Source: Stomorhina lunata
Lineage: Eukaryota; Arthropoda; Insecta; Diptera; Rhiniidae
Assembly: GCA_933228675.1 (NCBI GenBank)
Contig: OW121742.1
Coordinates: 107,710,940-107,774,939, forward strand
Length of the DNA stretch: 64,000 bases
Reading direction: 5' to 3'
The position numbers and the translations under genes are program-made. A model generated the notes under the pieces. The model had not been told where the DNA came from and did no database searches. It worked only from the letters and a program-made list of their open reading frames with translations. Every line of letters starts with the position of its first letter. Within the stretch, counting starts at the first letter, position 1. Below are positions 1 through 12,676 of the stretch, piece by piece.

Positions 1-1770
1 ACTTTACTATAGAAAAGTTGACCAACGGAAGACAATTCTATAGAAAAGTTGAACAAAGGAAGACATTCCTAGAGAAAAGTTGATATTAGGTAGACATTTA
101 TAAAGAAAAGTTGAAAAAACGAAGACAATTCTGTAGAAAAGTTGACCAAAAGAAACATTTTTGTAGAAAAGTTGAAAAAAGGAAGACATTTCTATAGAAA
201 AGTTGACCAACGGAAGACTTTTCTATTGAAAGTTGACCAAAGGAAGACTTTTCTATAGAAAAGTTGACCAAAGGAAGACTTTTCTATAGAAAAGTTGACC
301 AAAGGAAGACTTTTCTATAGAAAAGTTGACGAAAGGAAGACATTTCTCTAGAAAAGTTGACGAAAGGAAGACATTTCTATAGAAAAGTTGACCAACAGAA
401 GAATTTTCTTTACAAAGGTTGACCAAAGGAAGACTTTTCTTTAGAAAAGTTGACCAAAGGAAGACTTTTCTATAGAAAAGTTGACCAAAGGAAGACTTTT
501 CTATAGAAAAGTTGACCAAAGGAAGACTTTTCTATAGAAAAGTTGACCAAAGGAAGACTTTTCTATAGAAAAGTTGACCAAAGGAAGACTTTTCTATAGA
601 AAAGTTGACCAAAGGAAGACTTTTCTATAGAAAAGTAGACCAAAGGAAGACTTTTCTAAAGAAAAGTTGACCAAAGGAAGACTTTTCTATAGAAAAGTTG
701 ACCAAAGGAAGACTTTTCTATAGAAAAGTTGACCAAAGGAAGAAAAGTTGACCAAAGGAAGACTTTTCTATAGAAAAGTTGACCAAAGGAAGACTTTTCT
801 ATAGAAAAGTTGACCAAAGGAAGACTTTTCTATAGAAAAGTTGACCAAAGGAAGACTTTTATATAGAAAAGTTGACCAAAGGAAAACTTTTCTATAGAAA
901 AGTTGACCAAAGGAAGACTTTTCTATAGAAAAGTTGACCAAAGGAAGACTTTTCTATAGAAAAGTTGACCAAAGGAAGACTTTTCTATAGAAAAGTTGAC
1001 CAAAGGAAGACTTTTCTATAGAAAAGTTGACCAAAGGAAGACTTTTCTATAGAAAAGTTGACCAAAGGAAGACTTTTCTATAGAAAAGTTGACCAAAGGA
1101 AGACTTTTCTATAGAAAAGTTGACCAAAGGAAGACTTTTCTATAGAAAATTTGACCAAAGGAAGACTTTTCTATAGAAAAGTTGACCAAAGGAAGACTTT
1201 TCTATAGAAAAGTTGACCAAAGGAAGACTTTTCTATAGAAAAGTTGACCAAAGGAAGACTTTTCTATAGAAAAGTTGACCAAAGGAAGACTTTTCTATAG
1301 AAAAGTTGACCAAAGGAAGACTTTTCTATAGAAAAGTTTACCAAAGGAAGACTTTTCTATAGAAAAGTTGACCAAAGGAAGACTTTTCTATAGAAAATTT
1401 GACCAAAGGATGATTTTATATAGAAAAGTTGACCAAAGGATGACTTTTCTATAGAAAAATTGACTTAAAGAAGGCATTTCTTTAGAAAAGTTGACTAAAG
1501 AAAGACAAATATATAGAAAAGTTGACCAAAGGAAGACATTTCTATAAAAAAAATTGACCAAAGGAAGACGTTTCTATAGAAAAATTGACATAAGAAAGAC
1601 GTTGCTGTTGAAAAAGATATTTCTTTAGAAAAGTTGGCGATAGAAAGTCATTTCTATAGAAAAGTTGACGATAGAAAAACATTTCGATCTAGAAAATATT
1701 TTTTTATATTAAAAAAATGCTTCACGATTTTTCTATAGAAAAGTTGAACAAAGGAATATATTTCTGTAGA
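1..1770 (-). repeat. 31-bp satellite array, minus orientation
   Basis: Tandem array of a 31-bp unit; read on the minus strand it is GGTCAACTTTTCTATAGAAA followed by AGTCTTCCTTT. About 57 copies by length, and the array runs off the left window edge. The core (about 230-1,440) is almost homogeneous; both edges (1-230 and 1,440-1,770) are diverged and carry the older variant with ATGTCTT in place of AAGTCTT. The unit holds an 18-bp perfect palindrome, ACTTTTCTATAGAAAAGT. Small ORFs here are translations of the repeat and are not genes. Confidence 0.97.
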
Positions 1771-3033
1771 ATTATACCAATAATAGTTTAGATAATAATA
1801 TAGCAACATGTTGCTAAATATTGAATATTAAAAATTTGTTAAAAAACTAATTAAAAATTTAAATTCAAACGAAATTGGTTAATTATTTTATATAAAATAT
1901 GCAATTAATATATGTTTTGAAAATGTTGCAGCAACATGTTGACAATGATTTAAAGTATATTTAAAAGTGTTTGAGTGCCATGATTTATATCCAACAATTT
2001 GCTTATTGTTCTGAGATTGTTATGTAAATTATAAAGAATGTTGCAGCTACATGTTGCTGAAACTAAGAAAGTTATCAAGGATGTTAATGAAAAAGTTAAT
2101 GAAACATTGGTTTTTTTGAATTATTTAAAATTAAGTATATTATTTTTAGTGGTTTTAAAAATGTTGCGGCAACATGTTGACAATAATATATATGTTACAA
2201 GAATTGTTAGGCAAGTTTTAAAAATGTTGCAGCAACATGTTGCTAAACCTTTCCAAGCTATGTAGCATTAAAATGAAAGATTTTTAAAAACAAGAAGTTT
2301 TCAAAATTAATAATATTGCTATTAACATTATTACGACAACATGTTGCTTAGGCAACTAATATGTTTCCAAAATGTTGCCAAGCCTTGCTTGAACCTTCTA
2401 CTACCTTCTATAGATTTCTTATTAATAAGACATTTTTTATTCTTATTAAAATTTGTTTTTATAATATTTGCTTTAGTTTTTTTTTGTTGTTGTCTTGTTC
2501 CTTCCCTGTGTTATTTTAATGAATAAAAAATTTAAGAATTTTTGTAAAGTTCAAGGTTTTTCGGTTATTTGTAGTATGTACAATATATTTTTTGCTTGGT
2601 CTTCTTTATCTGCTGTTGCTGCTGCTGATGTTGCTGCTTCACATATGAAGCTATTGAATATGCGTTGTTTTATATATATAATTTTATCTGTGCTTTTGTT
2701 GTCATGTCTGTACAATTCGAGCATTTAAGTCTGATTTTGCCGCCTGTACTTGTTTATACTCTTTAAGTATCTAGATACTTATATACATACATATTTTACT
2801 ATAGTAAGTCGATTTAAATGTTTCGAGTTTTTGGGTCTGTTTATAAACAAAATGAAAAATTGCTGATCATCATTTGTGATGATTCAATACAAAAATTGTA
2901 TTTTGCCATTTAATGTGTATACAAAATCTGTTTATAATGTAATTGAATTTGTGTATGGCAAATAGGCTATAGACATACGAGTCTTTCAATTGCATTTGGA
3001 ATGAAAAGAGAGGGTTAAAAGGGAGGTTTGAAT

Positions 3034-3450
3034 AAGGCAACATTGTTGCTTAGAAACGTCATTATCAATTAAGAAGAATGAAGTAGTTAAATTATGCAAA
3101 ATACGAAAAAAATTAAAAAATGTTGCGCAACATGTTGTTATACAAATATTGACGGATAGGAAATATGTTATAATAAGGCAACATTGTTGCTTAGAAATGT
3201 TTTTTATGGTTAAAAAGAATGAAATAATAAAATTATAAAAAATGTCAAAAAAAAAAAAATAAAAATGTTGCGCAACATGTTGTTTTAAAAAATATTGCGG
3301 AAAAGAGAAAATGTTATAATAAGGCAACATTCTTGCTTGGGAATGTAATTTTAAGTTGAAAAAATTTTAATGATACAATTTTTTAAAATATTAAAAAATT
3401 TACAAAATGTTGCGCAACATGTTGCTAAAAAATTCTTTCAAAATACGAAA
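3034..3450. repeat. Tandem repeat of about 143 bp (3 copies), palindrome-bearing
   Basis: Successive units start at 3034, 3175 and 3321 (spacing 141 and 146 bp). Each begins AAGGCAACATTGTTGCTT, passes through an A/T-rich stretch, and ends with a TGTTGCGCAACATGTTG dyad followed by a tract resembling AATATGTTATAAT. Two more diverged units lie at about 3,890-4,150. The unit is the vehicle that spread the palindromes. Confidence 0.8.
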
Positions 3451-3745
3451 TATTTGTTATAAATACCTCTGATAAACATAGCTTTTATATTGATTTGTAT
3501 GTTTTTTGAAACATTTATGTGTTTTTTAGTATTCGAAAGTGTTGCTGCAACATGTTGCCAGACATAAGTATTTTTATTCCTTAGAAATTTGTAATCTAAA
3601 ATATTTGTTATAAATTTCTCTGATAAATTATATTAATTTGTTTATTTTTTGAATCATTTATATGTCTTTAGTATTCAAAAGTGTTGCTGCAACATGTTGC
3701 TAGACAAAAGTATTTTTATTCCTCAGAAATTTGTAATCTAATATT
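3440..3745. repeat. Tandem repeat of about 145 bp (2 copies plus a distant third)
   Basis: Two adjacent copies begin with ATTTGTTATAAAT near 3449 and 3602 and include a CTCTGATAAA motif, a TTTTAGTATTC-like motif, GTTGCTGCAACATGTTGC, then TATTTTTATTCCT and GAAATTTGTAATCTA. A more diverged third copy lies at about 4,240-4,390. Confidence 0.75.
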
Positions 3746-5393
3746 AAAAACAATCGAATTAGAATAGATAAAATCCAAAATTTTGATAAAAATATATTGT
3801 GCAACATGTTGCTAGAGTAATAATGTTAATGCAACATGTTGTTAGAGCTATTTTCTAAAAAAGAGATCGAAAAATAAAAAATTCACAACGTTAGAAGAAT
3901 GATATAATCAAATTATGCAAAATAAAAAAGAATTAAACGAAAATGTTGCGCAATATGTTGTTATACAAATGTTGTCGAATGGAGAATATGTAATAAAAAG
4001 TCAACATTGTTGCTTAAAAAAGTAATTTATGGATAAAAAGAATAAAATAATAACATTATAAAAAATATAAAATTATTTTGAAAATGTTGCACAACATATT
4101 GTTATACAAATGTTGTGGATTACAAAATATGTTATGAAAACTCAAAGTTGTAGCTTAGAAATGTAATTTATATTTAGTTAAAAAAATGAAATAAGAAAGT
4201 TTTTCATAATATTAAAATATTTCCAAAATGTTATATTTGATACAATTTCATTTAATAAACATGGTTTTCATTTTAATTTGTATGTTTGTTTTGGATTATT
4301 TTTGTGTTTTTTAGTATTTAAAAGTGTTTCTGCAACATGTTGATAGACTTAAGTTGTTTTAAATCCTTAGTAACTTACAATCTACAATAAAAAATAATCA
4401 AATTAATATTGAAAAAATGAACATATTTTTGCAAATATATGTTGCGCAGCATGTTGATAGAGTAATAATGTTAATGCAACATGTTGCTAGATCAAAATTA
4501 ACAAGAAAAAGTTTCTTCATTATGGCGAAGGACTCATATTCGAAAATGTTTGATTTTGATTGAAAAGATGTTTCTATTTTAATATGATATTTTCATTCTA
4601 AAATGTTGCTGCAACATGTTGCAGAAATAATTTGTTTAAAACTGTTTCATTATGCCTTAATTTAAAATTCGTGCAAAAATGTTCATTATACAGCTCAAAA
4701 AACGTTAAATATGTAATATCAAAATATTGCTGCAACATGTTGCTAGACCTTATATTCTTAAATATGCTTTAAAAATCCTCCAATTTTATACAAAATTCCT
4801 TTAAAATTTACATTTCGATTAACCTCTTCCCACTTCCATCCAAATTTTTCATAAAATTCCACTTGTCCTTGCAGTTTTATTTTATTTTATAATTTCTTTC
4901 CCATAAATCGAGCAAAACTTTTCCATTCACTATTTACTTTTCCTCTTATCTTTCTCTAATAGTTATTATATTATGTTATGTATTTTGTTGTAATCAAATT
5001 ATTCAATTAATTTTCTTCCTCTGTTTTCACTTTCTATTTTGTCTAACTTTCCATTTTCTAAAACTTAATGCCCAGTTGTTGGATGTTGCAAATGAATTGT
5101 GACAATATGGTACACAGACAATAATTACAAAAGACTTTAAATAGGTTTTGCTAACGAAATTTTAAAGCAGAAGGCCTGAAATGGAACAGCAACATGTTGC
5201 TAAGGCAAATGTTTGATTTAAAAGTCACAAAAAATTAGGTCAGATACAAAATAAACCTTTGCATAATTAATTTGAAACATATTTTATAAACAATTTCCCT
5301 AAAATTGTTCTCACATTCTTCTGGCAACATGTTGCAGAAACTTTAGCACCATTAGAATTTTGTAAAAAAAGCTTTTAATGAAGAAATACTTTT

Positions 5394-8045
5394 TTGGTCA
5401 AATGTTTTAAAAATTGTTCAACTTTTCAATATAAATTCGTTTCTATCGTCAATTTTTCTTACAAAAATGTTTTCCTATCGTCGACTTTCTATAGAAATAT
5501 TTTACATTGTTCAACTTTTCTATGGAAATGTCTTCCTTTGGTCAACTTTTCTATAGAAATGACTTCCTGTGGTCAACTTTCTATCGAAATGTCTTCCTAT
5601 AGTCAACCTTTCAATAGAATTGTCTCCCTTTGTCAACTTTTCTATAGAAATGCCTTTCTATCGTCAACTTTTTTATAAAAATGTCTTTCTATCGTAAATT
5701 TTTCTATAGAAATGTCTTTCTTTGGTCAACTTTTCTATAGAAATGACCTCCTGTGGTCAACTTTCTATAGAAATGTCTTCCTATGGTCCACTTTTCTATA
5801 GAAATGTCTTACTTTTGTCAAGATTTCTATAGAATTGTCTCCCTATGTTAACTTTCTACAGAAATGACCTCTATCGTTAACTTTTCTATAGAAATATCTT
5901 CCTTTCAGTCAACTTTTCTATAGAAATGACTTCCTTCAAAGCAACTTTGTCAACTTTTCTATAGAAAAGTCTTCCTTTGGTAAACTTTACTACAGAAGAG
6001 TCTTCTTTTGGCTAACTTTTCTATAGAAAAGTCTTCCTTTGGTCAACTTTTCTATAGAAAAGTCTTCCTTTGGTCAACTTTTCTATAGAAAAGTCTTCCT
6101 TTGGTCAACTTTTTTATAGAAAAGTCTTCCTTTGGTCAACTTTTTTATAGAAAAGTCTTCCTTTGGTCAAGTTTTCTATAGAAAACTCTTCCTTTGGCCA
6201 CTTTTTCCATAGACAAGTCTTTTCTATAGAAAAGTATTCTTTGGTCAACTTTTCTATAGAAAAGTCTTCCGTTGGTCAACTTTTCTATAGATAAGTCTTC
6301 CGTTGGTCAACTTTTCTATAGAAAAGTCTTCCGTTGGTCAACTTTTCTATAGAAAAGTCTTCCGTTGGTCAACTTTTCTATAGAAAAGTCTTCCGTTGGT
6401 CAACTTTTCTATAGAAATGTCTTCCGTTGGTCAACTTTTCCATAGAAAAGTCTTCCGTTGGTCAACTTTTCCGTAGAAAAGTCTTCCGTTGGTCAACTTT
6501 TCCATAGAAAAGTCTTCCGTTGGTCAACTTTTCCATAGAAAAGTCTTCCGTTGGTCAACTTTTCCATAGAAAAGTCTTCCGTTGGTCAACTTTTCTATAG
6601 AAAAGTCTTCCGTTGGTCAACTTTTCTACAGAAAATTCTTCCGTTGGTCAACTTTTCTTTAGAAAAGTCTTATTTTGGTCGACTTTTCTATAGAAAAGTC
6701 TTCCTTTGGTCAACTTTTCTTTAGAAAAGTCTTCCTTTGGTCGACTTTTCTATAGAAAAGTCTTCCTTTGGTCAACTTTTCTATAGAAAAGTCTTCCTTT
6801 GGTCAACTTTTCTATAGAAAAGTCTTCCTTTGGTCAACTTTTCTATAGAAAAGTCTTCCTTTGGTCAACTTTTCTATTGAAAAGTCTTCCTTTGGTCAAC
6901 TTTTCTATAGAAAAGTATTCCTTTGGTCAAATTTTCTATAGAAAAGTCTTCCTTTGGTCAACTTTTCTATAGAAAAGTCTTCCTTTGGTCAACTTTTCTA
7001 TAGAAAAGTCCACCTTTGGTCCACTTTTCTATAGAAAAGTCCTCCTTTGGTCCACTTTTCTATAGAAAAGTCTTCCGTTGGTCTACTTTTTTACAGAAAA
7101 GTCTTGCTTTGGTCTACTTTTTTATAGAAAAGTCTTGCTTTGGTCTACATTCCTATAGAAATATTTTCCTTTGGTCAACTATTCTATAGAAAACTTTTAC
7201 TTTGCTTAACTTTTCTATAGAAATGTCTTTGTTTGGTCAAGTTTTCTATAAAAATGTCTTCGTTTGGTGAACTTTTCTATAGAAGTGTCTTCGTTTTGAT
7301 AACTATTCTATAGAAATGTCTTAGTTTGATCAACTTTTCTATAGAAATGTCTTAATTTAGTCAATAATTCTTTTGACATGCCTTTCTATGGTCAATATTT
7401 CTATGGAAATGTCTTCTTTTGGTTAAGTTTTCTCTGGAAATGTTTTCTTTTTGTATACTTTTCTATAAAAATGTCTTGTTTTGGTCATTTTTTCTTTTGA
7501 AATGTCTCACTTTGGTCAACTTTTCTATACAAATGTCTTTCTTTGGTCAACTTTTCTTTAGAAATGTCTTCCTTTCTCAACTTTTCTATAGAAATGTCTT
7601 CCTTTGGTCTACTTTTCTTTAGAAATGTCTTCCTTTGGTTAACTTCCTGTGGTTAACTTTTCTTTAGAAATGTGTTCCTTTGATCAACTTTTCTACAGAA
7701 ATGTCTTGCTTACGTCAACTTTTCTCTAGAAATATCTTCCTTTGGTCAACTTTTCCATAAAAATGTCTTCCTTTGTTGAAATTTTCTATAGAAATGTTAT
7801 CATTTGGTCAACTTTTCTGTAGAAATGTGTTGCTTTGGTCATTTTTCTATAGAAATGTCTTCCCTTGGTCAACTTTTTTTAGAAATGCCTTCCTTTGGTT
7901 AATTTTTCTTTTGAAATGCCTTCCTTGGGTCAGGTTTTCTTTAGAAATTTCATACTTTGGTCAACTTTTCTTTAAAAATGTCTTTCCTTGGTCAACTTTT
8001 CTATAGAAATGTTTCCGTGGGTCATCATTTCTATAGAAATGTCTT
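5394..8045 (+). repeat. 31-bp satellite array, plus orientation
   Basis: Same 31-bp unit as at 1-1770 but in the opposite orientation, about 85 copies by length. The middle (about 5,950-7,080) is homogeneous and the flanks are older ATGTCTT-type units. A subcluster at about 6,250-6,650 carries a private CTTCCGTTGG variant in consecutive units, some also with TTCCATAG, showing local amplification. ORFs at 5394-5678, 7419-7622 and 7773-8006 are repeat translations. Confidence 0.97.
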
Positions 8046-8052
8046 CCTACTT

Positions 8053-8788
8053 TTACACTCAGAATATTATGTAAGTAAAATTAACTTAAAATGTAATTTA
8101 AAATGAATGAATATTCATTTAAAAACCGGTCAACTGATTTTTCATTCAAATTGAATAAATATTTCATTTAAATTTAACTGACAAATATTTAAACTACATG
8201 TTCAGTTTTAAAAAAGGAATATTCAGTTGTTTTCAAAAAAATGACTGACAAAAATTTAAACTACATTTTTAGTATAAAAAACGGAAATTTTCATTTATTT
8301 TAAAAAAATTGAATGGTAAAAAACTACGTAAAATTTCCATACAACGGACAATTTTCATTTGTTTTTGTAATTAACGTAATATAAAAGACGAAACCATAAA
8401 AAGGTTATATCCTTTAAGGCATCAAAAAACCAAACAAACAAAACAAAGTTTGTTGTTTGCTTAGGCCATACCCCGTGATAGGTGGCCAGTATTATAAAAA
8501 GTTTCTTCAGTAAGCAAACCTAAGATACTTAAGGAAAAACAATAATTAAACAAATACGAATTATATTTGATACAATAATTGAAAAAATATATAAAAACTA
8601 AACAACTGATATTTTCAAATGTTACGGATTTTCAGTATTTTTTTGTAGGTTGTTTTTTAAACAAATGTATAAATATGTTAAAAATCAATTTTCATGTAAA
8701 TTTAAATGAATATTCATTTGAAAACAACATAACCGAAAATTTCTTAAACAACATACAATCAGTTACTGTAATAATTTCCTGAGTGTAA
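8053..8788. mobile_element. Candidate MITE (non-autonomous DNA transposon)
   Basis: The segment is bounded by a perfect 10-bp inverted repeat, TTACACTCAG (8053-8062) and CTGAGTGTAA (8779-8788). If TA is a target duplication, the termini are CACTCAG and CTGAGTG. Similarity continues inward imperfectly for about 24 bp. Both subterminal regions carry AATGAATATTCATTT (about 8105 and 8707), and the interior has a TTTAAACTACAT motif twice. About 730 bp, no coding capacity, sitting at the end of a 31-bp array. TA duplication plus short TIRs suggests a Tc1/mariner-type origin, but family assignment needs other copies. A chance 10-bp inverted repeat is the alternative. Confidence 0.5.
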
Positions 8789-10142
8789 TATTTAAGATCC
8801 CCTGATTCATAGTTTAAACGCTTTGTAGTAATTTTAATCTCCTATACTATATATTAACAGCAACAAAATCTTGCAATATGTTTGTATATGTAATTGAGTA
8901 CAGAGAATAAAAAACTAAACTATAAAATAGTGCCATAAAAATGAACTTGAACGAAAAAGTCCTTGGCCTTGTATGTTTATTATGGCCTGATAACTAAGGA
9001 CAGGCATTTTAGCCTCCCCAACATCCTAAACCCGACTACTACTGCTACTAACAGTTCAGTCTCTGCTTACGTGTAACCAGATAATATTTAGTGATGAAAT
9101 GAAATCCATAAGCAGGGCATCATCATCATCAGCTGACTGAAAATATAAAAACAGAGAAAGGAAAATTTGAGGCAAAAGGGGGCACTATAGTTTTTATTAG
9201 GTTGTATCATCATGTTTAAATATACATATGTATGAGAACTATACAGCAAAAGACCTCAAAGTAAAAACAAATATTTCTACCGGATTTGACCATGAACAAG
9301 AACTTAACAATGTCACAGCCTTAAAAATGAGAACGAAGAAGCAGGAAAATTAAAAATCTTCCTCCTAAAATGACCTTCGTCGTACTCAGATTTTTTTATG
9401 TTGGTTGGAAAAGGCTGATGATGTTTAGGGTTGAGGTCTTTGAGAGATTTTTTTAAAAGAGAGTATAACAAAATGCTCTTAATTTTTAGGGGAAAAAATT
9501 AAGAGTATTTTATTTGTAAAATTCTTACGTTAAATGACACTGACATTGAACATGAAAATTGTAGTTTTTCTTATTTTTTTGTGACATTGAAATTTTATTT
9601 CATTATTTTATAAGGTTTTTGCAAAAATAAACTGCAGCCGCTTGTAAATTTTACTATATTTTTTTTCAGAAGAATTAATGTCACGTTTTTTTTTCATTTT
9701 CTAAATATTTTTTATACTAAAGTTTATTATTGAACTTGAAAAATGTGGGCTTTTCGTTTAACTCCTAACTATCATAAAACTGTTAACTTTACTATATATT
9801 TTCATACTTAACACTTTCAACTGCTTAAGGTTGCTACAACTGCAGCTGCATAGTTTATAGTTTTTCTATTTTTCGAAATATTGAAGGCGAAGGCTGTTCT
9901 AGGTCATGGCCAAATAACTTGACATTTGTTACGAGAACACAAAATATCTAGCAGAGAAAATAAACTGTAAAGATATATAGAGGTAAAAGCTAAACTTAAA
10001 TGCTTTTTAAAAAATTCAATGAAGGGGGGCAAGGGAGGAAAGAAAAGGGCCCTAAAGGAAATTGATTATAAAATTGAAAGTAAATTAGTTTAAGTCAAAA
10101 GGAAGGACAAGAAATTAAAATTGCAAAATTGCTCTTGACTTT
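8789..10142. other. Spacer, no gene seen
   Basis: A/T-rich unique sequence between the candidate MITE and the next repeat. It holds a short (CAT)n run at about 9,118-9,131 and many homopolymer tracts. I see no ORF with splice signals and no RNA gene that I can support. Confidence 0.6.
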
Positions 10143-10404
10143 CTTTGCACTAATACCAAAACCTAAACTAATAATATTACTAAAGATACTAATACATAGT
10201 TATAGAAAATGGGAAGAGTTTTCTATAGAAAAATTATTCTATAGAATAGTTGACGATAGGAAGACACTTCTATCTTTGCACTAATACCAAAACCTAAACT
10301 AATAATATTACTAAAGATACTAATACATAGTTATAGAAAATGGGAAGAGTTTTCTATAGAAAAATTATTCTATAGAATAGTTGACGATAGGAAGACACTT
10401 CTAT
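10143..10404. repeat. Exact-looking 131-bp tandem duplication
   Basis: Copy 1 spans 10143-10273 and copy 2 spans 10274-10404. Both start CTTTGCACTAATACC and end GAAGACACTTCTAT, with no difference seen by eye. The duplicated segment spans the boundary between unique spacer and 31-bp satellite, so the duplication copied the array edge. Confidence 0.93.
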
Positions 10405-10735
10405 AGAAAAGTTGATGATAGGAAGACATTTCTATAGAAAAGTTGACCAAAGGAAGATATTTCTACAGAAAATATGACCACAAGAAGACATTTCATAAGA
10501 AAAGTTGAACAAACGAAGACATTTCTATATAAAAGTTTACCAAAGAAATACCTTTCTATAGAATTTTCTGTAGAAAAGTTGACTAAAGGAAGAAATTTCT
10601 ATGGAAAAGTTGACTAAACGAAGACATTTCTATAGAAAAATTGACTGAAAGGTAGATATTTCTATAGAAAAGTTGACCAAAGAAAGACATTTCTATAGAA
10701 AAGTTGACCAAGGGAAAACATTTTTATAGAAAACT
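10200..10735 (-). repeat. 31-bp satellite, minus orientation, diverged
   Basis: Degenerate minus-oriented 31-bp units, mostly of the type reading AAATGTCTTC on the minus strand. They abut a plus-oriented array at about 10,735 with no spacer. The left end overlaps the 131-bp duplication. Confidence 0.9.
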
Positions 10736-12676
10736 CTTCCCATTGACAACTTTTGTGTAGAAAACTCTTTCCATCGACAACTTTTGTATTGAAAACTCTT
10801 CCAGTCGACAACTTTTCAATAGAAAACCTTTCCCATCGACAACTTTTGTTTTGAAAACTCTCTTCATTGACAACTTTTTTATAGGAAACTCTTCGACATC
10901 GACAACTTTTCTATAGAAAACTCTAGCCATCGATAACTTTTCTATAGAAAACTTCGAAATGTCTTCCTATCGTCAACTTTTCGATAAAGATATCTTCCTA
11001 ATGTCAACTTTTCTGCCTTCTTATCAACTTTTCTATAGAAATGTTTTTCTATCGCCAACTTTTCTATAGAAATGTCTTCCAATCGTAAACTGTTCTACAG
11101 AAATGTCTTCCTATCGTCAACTTTTCTGTAGAAATGTCTTCCAAGCGTCAACTTATCTATAAAAATGTCTTTCTATCGTGAACTTCTCTTTAGAAATGTC
11201 TTCCTTTGGTCAACTTTTCTATAAAAATGTCTTCCTTTGGTCAACTTTCCTACAGAAATGTCTTCCGTTGGTCAACTTTTCCATAGAAATGTATTAATTT
11301 GGTCAACCTTTCTTTAAAAATATCTTACTTTGGTCAACTTTTCCAAAGAAATGTCTTCCTATATTGAACTTTTTATAGAAATGTCTTTCCTTGGGTAACT
11401 TTTCTACAGAAATGTCTTCCTATCGTCAACTTTTGTATAGAAATGTCTTCCTTTGGTCAACTTTTCTATAGAAATGTTTTCCTTTGGTCAACTTTTCACA
11501 AAAAATGTCTTTCTTTGTTTAACTTTCTATAGAAATGTCTTCCTTTGATCAACTTTTCTATAGATGTCTTCCTTTGGTCAACTTTTCTCTATAAATATCT
11601 TCCCGTCCTCAACTTTTCTATAGAAATGTCTTCCTATCGTCAACTTTTCTATAGAAATGTCTTCCTATCGTCAACTTTTCTGTAGAAATGTCTTCCTTTG
11701 GTCAACTTTTCTGTAGAAATGTTTTCCTTTGGTCAACTTTTCTAAAGAAATGTCTTTCTTTGGTCAACTTTTCTATAGAAATGTCTTTCTTTGGTCAACT
11801 TTTCTATAGAAATGTCTTCCTTTGGTCAACTTTTCTATAGAAATGTCTTCCTATCGTCAACTTTTCTATAGAAATGTCTTCCTATCGTCAAATTTTCTAT
11901 AGAAATTTCTTCCTGTCGTCAACTTTTCTATAGAAATGTCTTCCTATCGTCAACTTTTGTATAGAAATGACTTCCTATCGTCAACTTTTCTATAGAAATG
12001 TCTTCCTATCGTCAACTTTTCTATAGAATTGTCATCCTATCGTCAATTTTTCTATAGAAATGTCTTCCTATCGTCAACTTTTCTATAGAAATGTCTTCCT
12101 ATCGTCAACTTTTCTATAGAAATGTCTTCCTATCGTCAACTTTTCTATAGAAATGTCTTCCTATCGTCAACTTTTCTATAGAAATGTCTTCCTATCGTCA
12201 ACTTTTCTATAGAAATGTCTTCCTATCGTCAACTTTTCTATAGAAATGTCTTCCTATCGTCAACTTTTCTATAGAAATGTCTTCCTATCGTCAACTTTTC
12301 TATAGAAATGTCTTCCTATCGTCAACTTTTCTATAGAAATGTCTTCCTATCGTCAACTTTTCTATAGAAATGTCTTCCTATCGTCAACTTTTCTATAGAA
12401 ATATCTTCCTATCGTCAACTTTTCTATAGAAATGTCTTCCTATCGTCAACTTTTCTATAGAAATGTCTTCCTATCGTCAACTTTTCTATAGAAATGTCTT
12501 CCTATCGTCAACTTTTCTTTAGAAATGTCTTCCTATCGTCAACTTTTCTATAGAAATGTCTTCCTGACGTCAACTTTTCTATAGAAATATCTTCCTATAG
12601 TCAACTTTTCTATAGAAATGTCTTCCTATCGTCAACTTTTCTATAGAAATGTCTTCCTATCGTCAACTTTTCTATA
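10736..12676 (+). repeat. 31-bp satellite, plus orientation, with a distinct subfamily
   Basis: The first 200 bp (10,736-10,950) are a divergent subfamily with AAAACTCTTCCCATCGACAA in place of the usual arm. It then passes into units with CTATCGTCAACTTTTCTATA followed by GAAATGTCTTC. The right third (about 11,830-12,670) is highly homogeneous, unlike other arrays, which are homogeneous in the middle. The minus-strand ORF at 10724-10930 is repeat-derived. Confidence 0.96.

Larger units (their letters stand above)
1771..5393. repeat. A/T-rich spacer with about 20 GCAACATGTTGC palindromes
   Basis: Spacer lying between two oppositely oriented 31-bp arrays. It holds about 20 exact or near copies of the 12-bp palindrome GCAACATGTTGC, often extended leftward to TGTTGCAGCAACATGTTGC, near 1803, 1929, 2040, 2165, 2228, 2336, 3124, 3270, 3412, 3545, 3690, 3805, 3832, 4333, 4447, 4475, 4608, 4732, 5191 and 5325. 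Related dyads TGTTGCGCAACA and GCAACATTGTTGC also occur. No convincing exon is seen: the ORFs at 2038-2265, 2341-2728 and 2986-3330 have low-complexity, Leu/Phe-rich or repeat-derived translations. Confidence 0.85.

Noticed and set aside
253..519. Minus-strand ORF of 88 codons and similar ORFs in the 31-bp arrays as genes
   Set aside because: Translations repeat STFL/VNFS/GQLFYR motifs in step with the 31-bp unit; 93 bp (three units) gives a 31-residue period. They exist only because the unit lacks stops in one phase.
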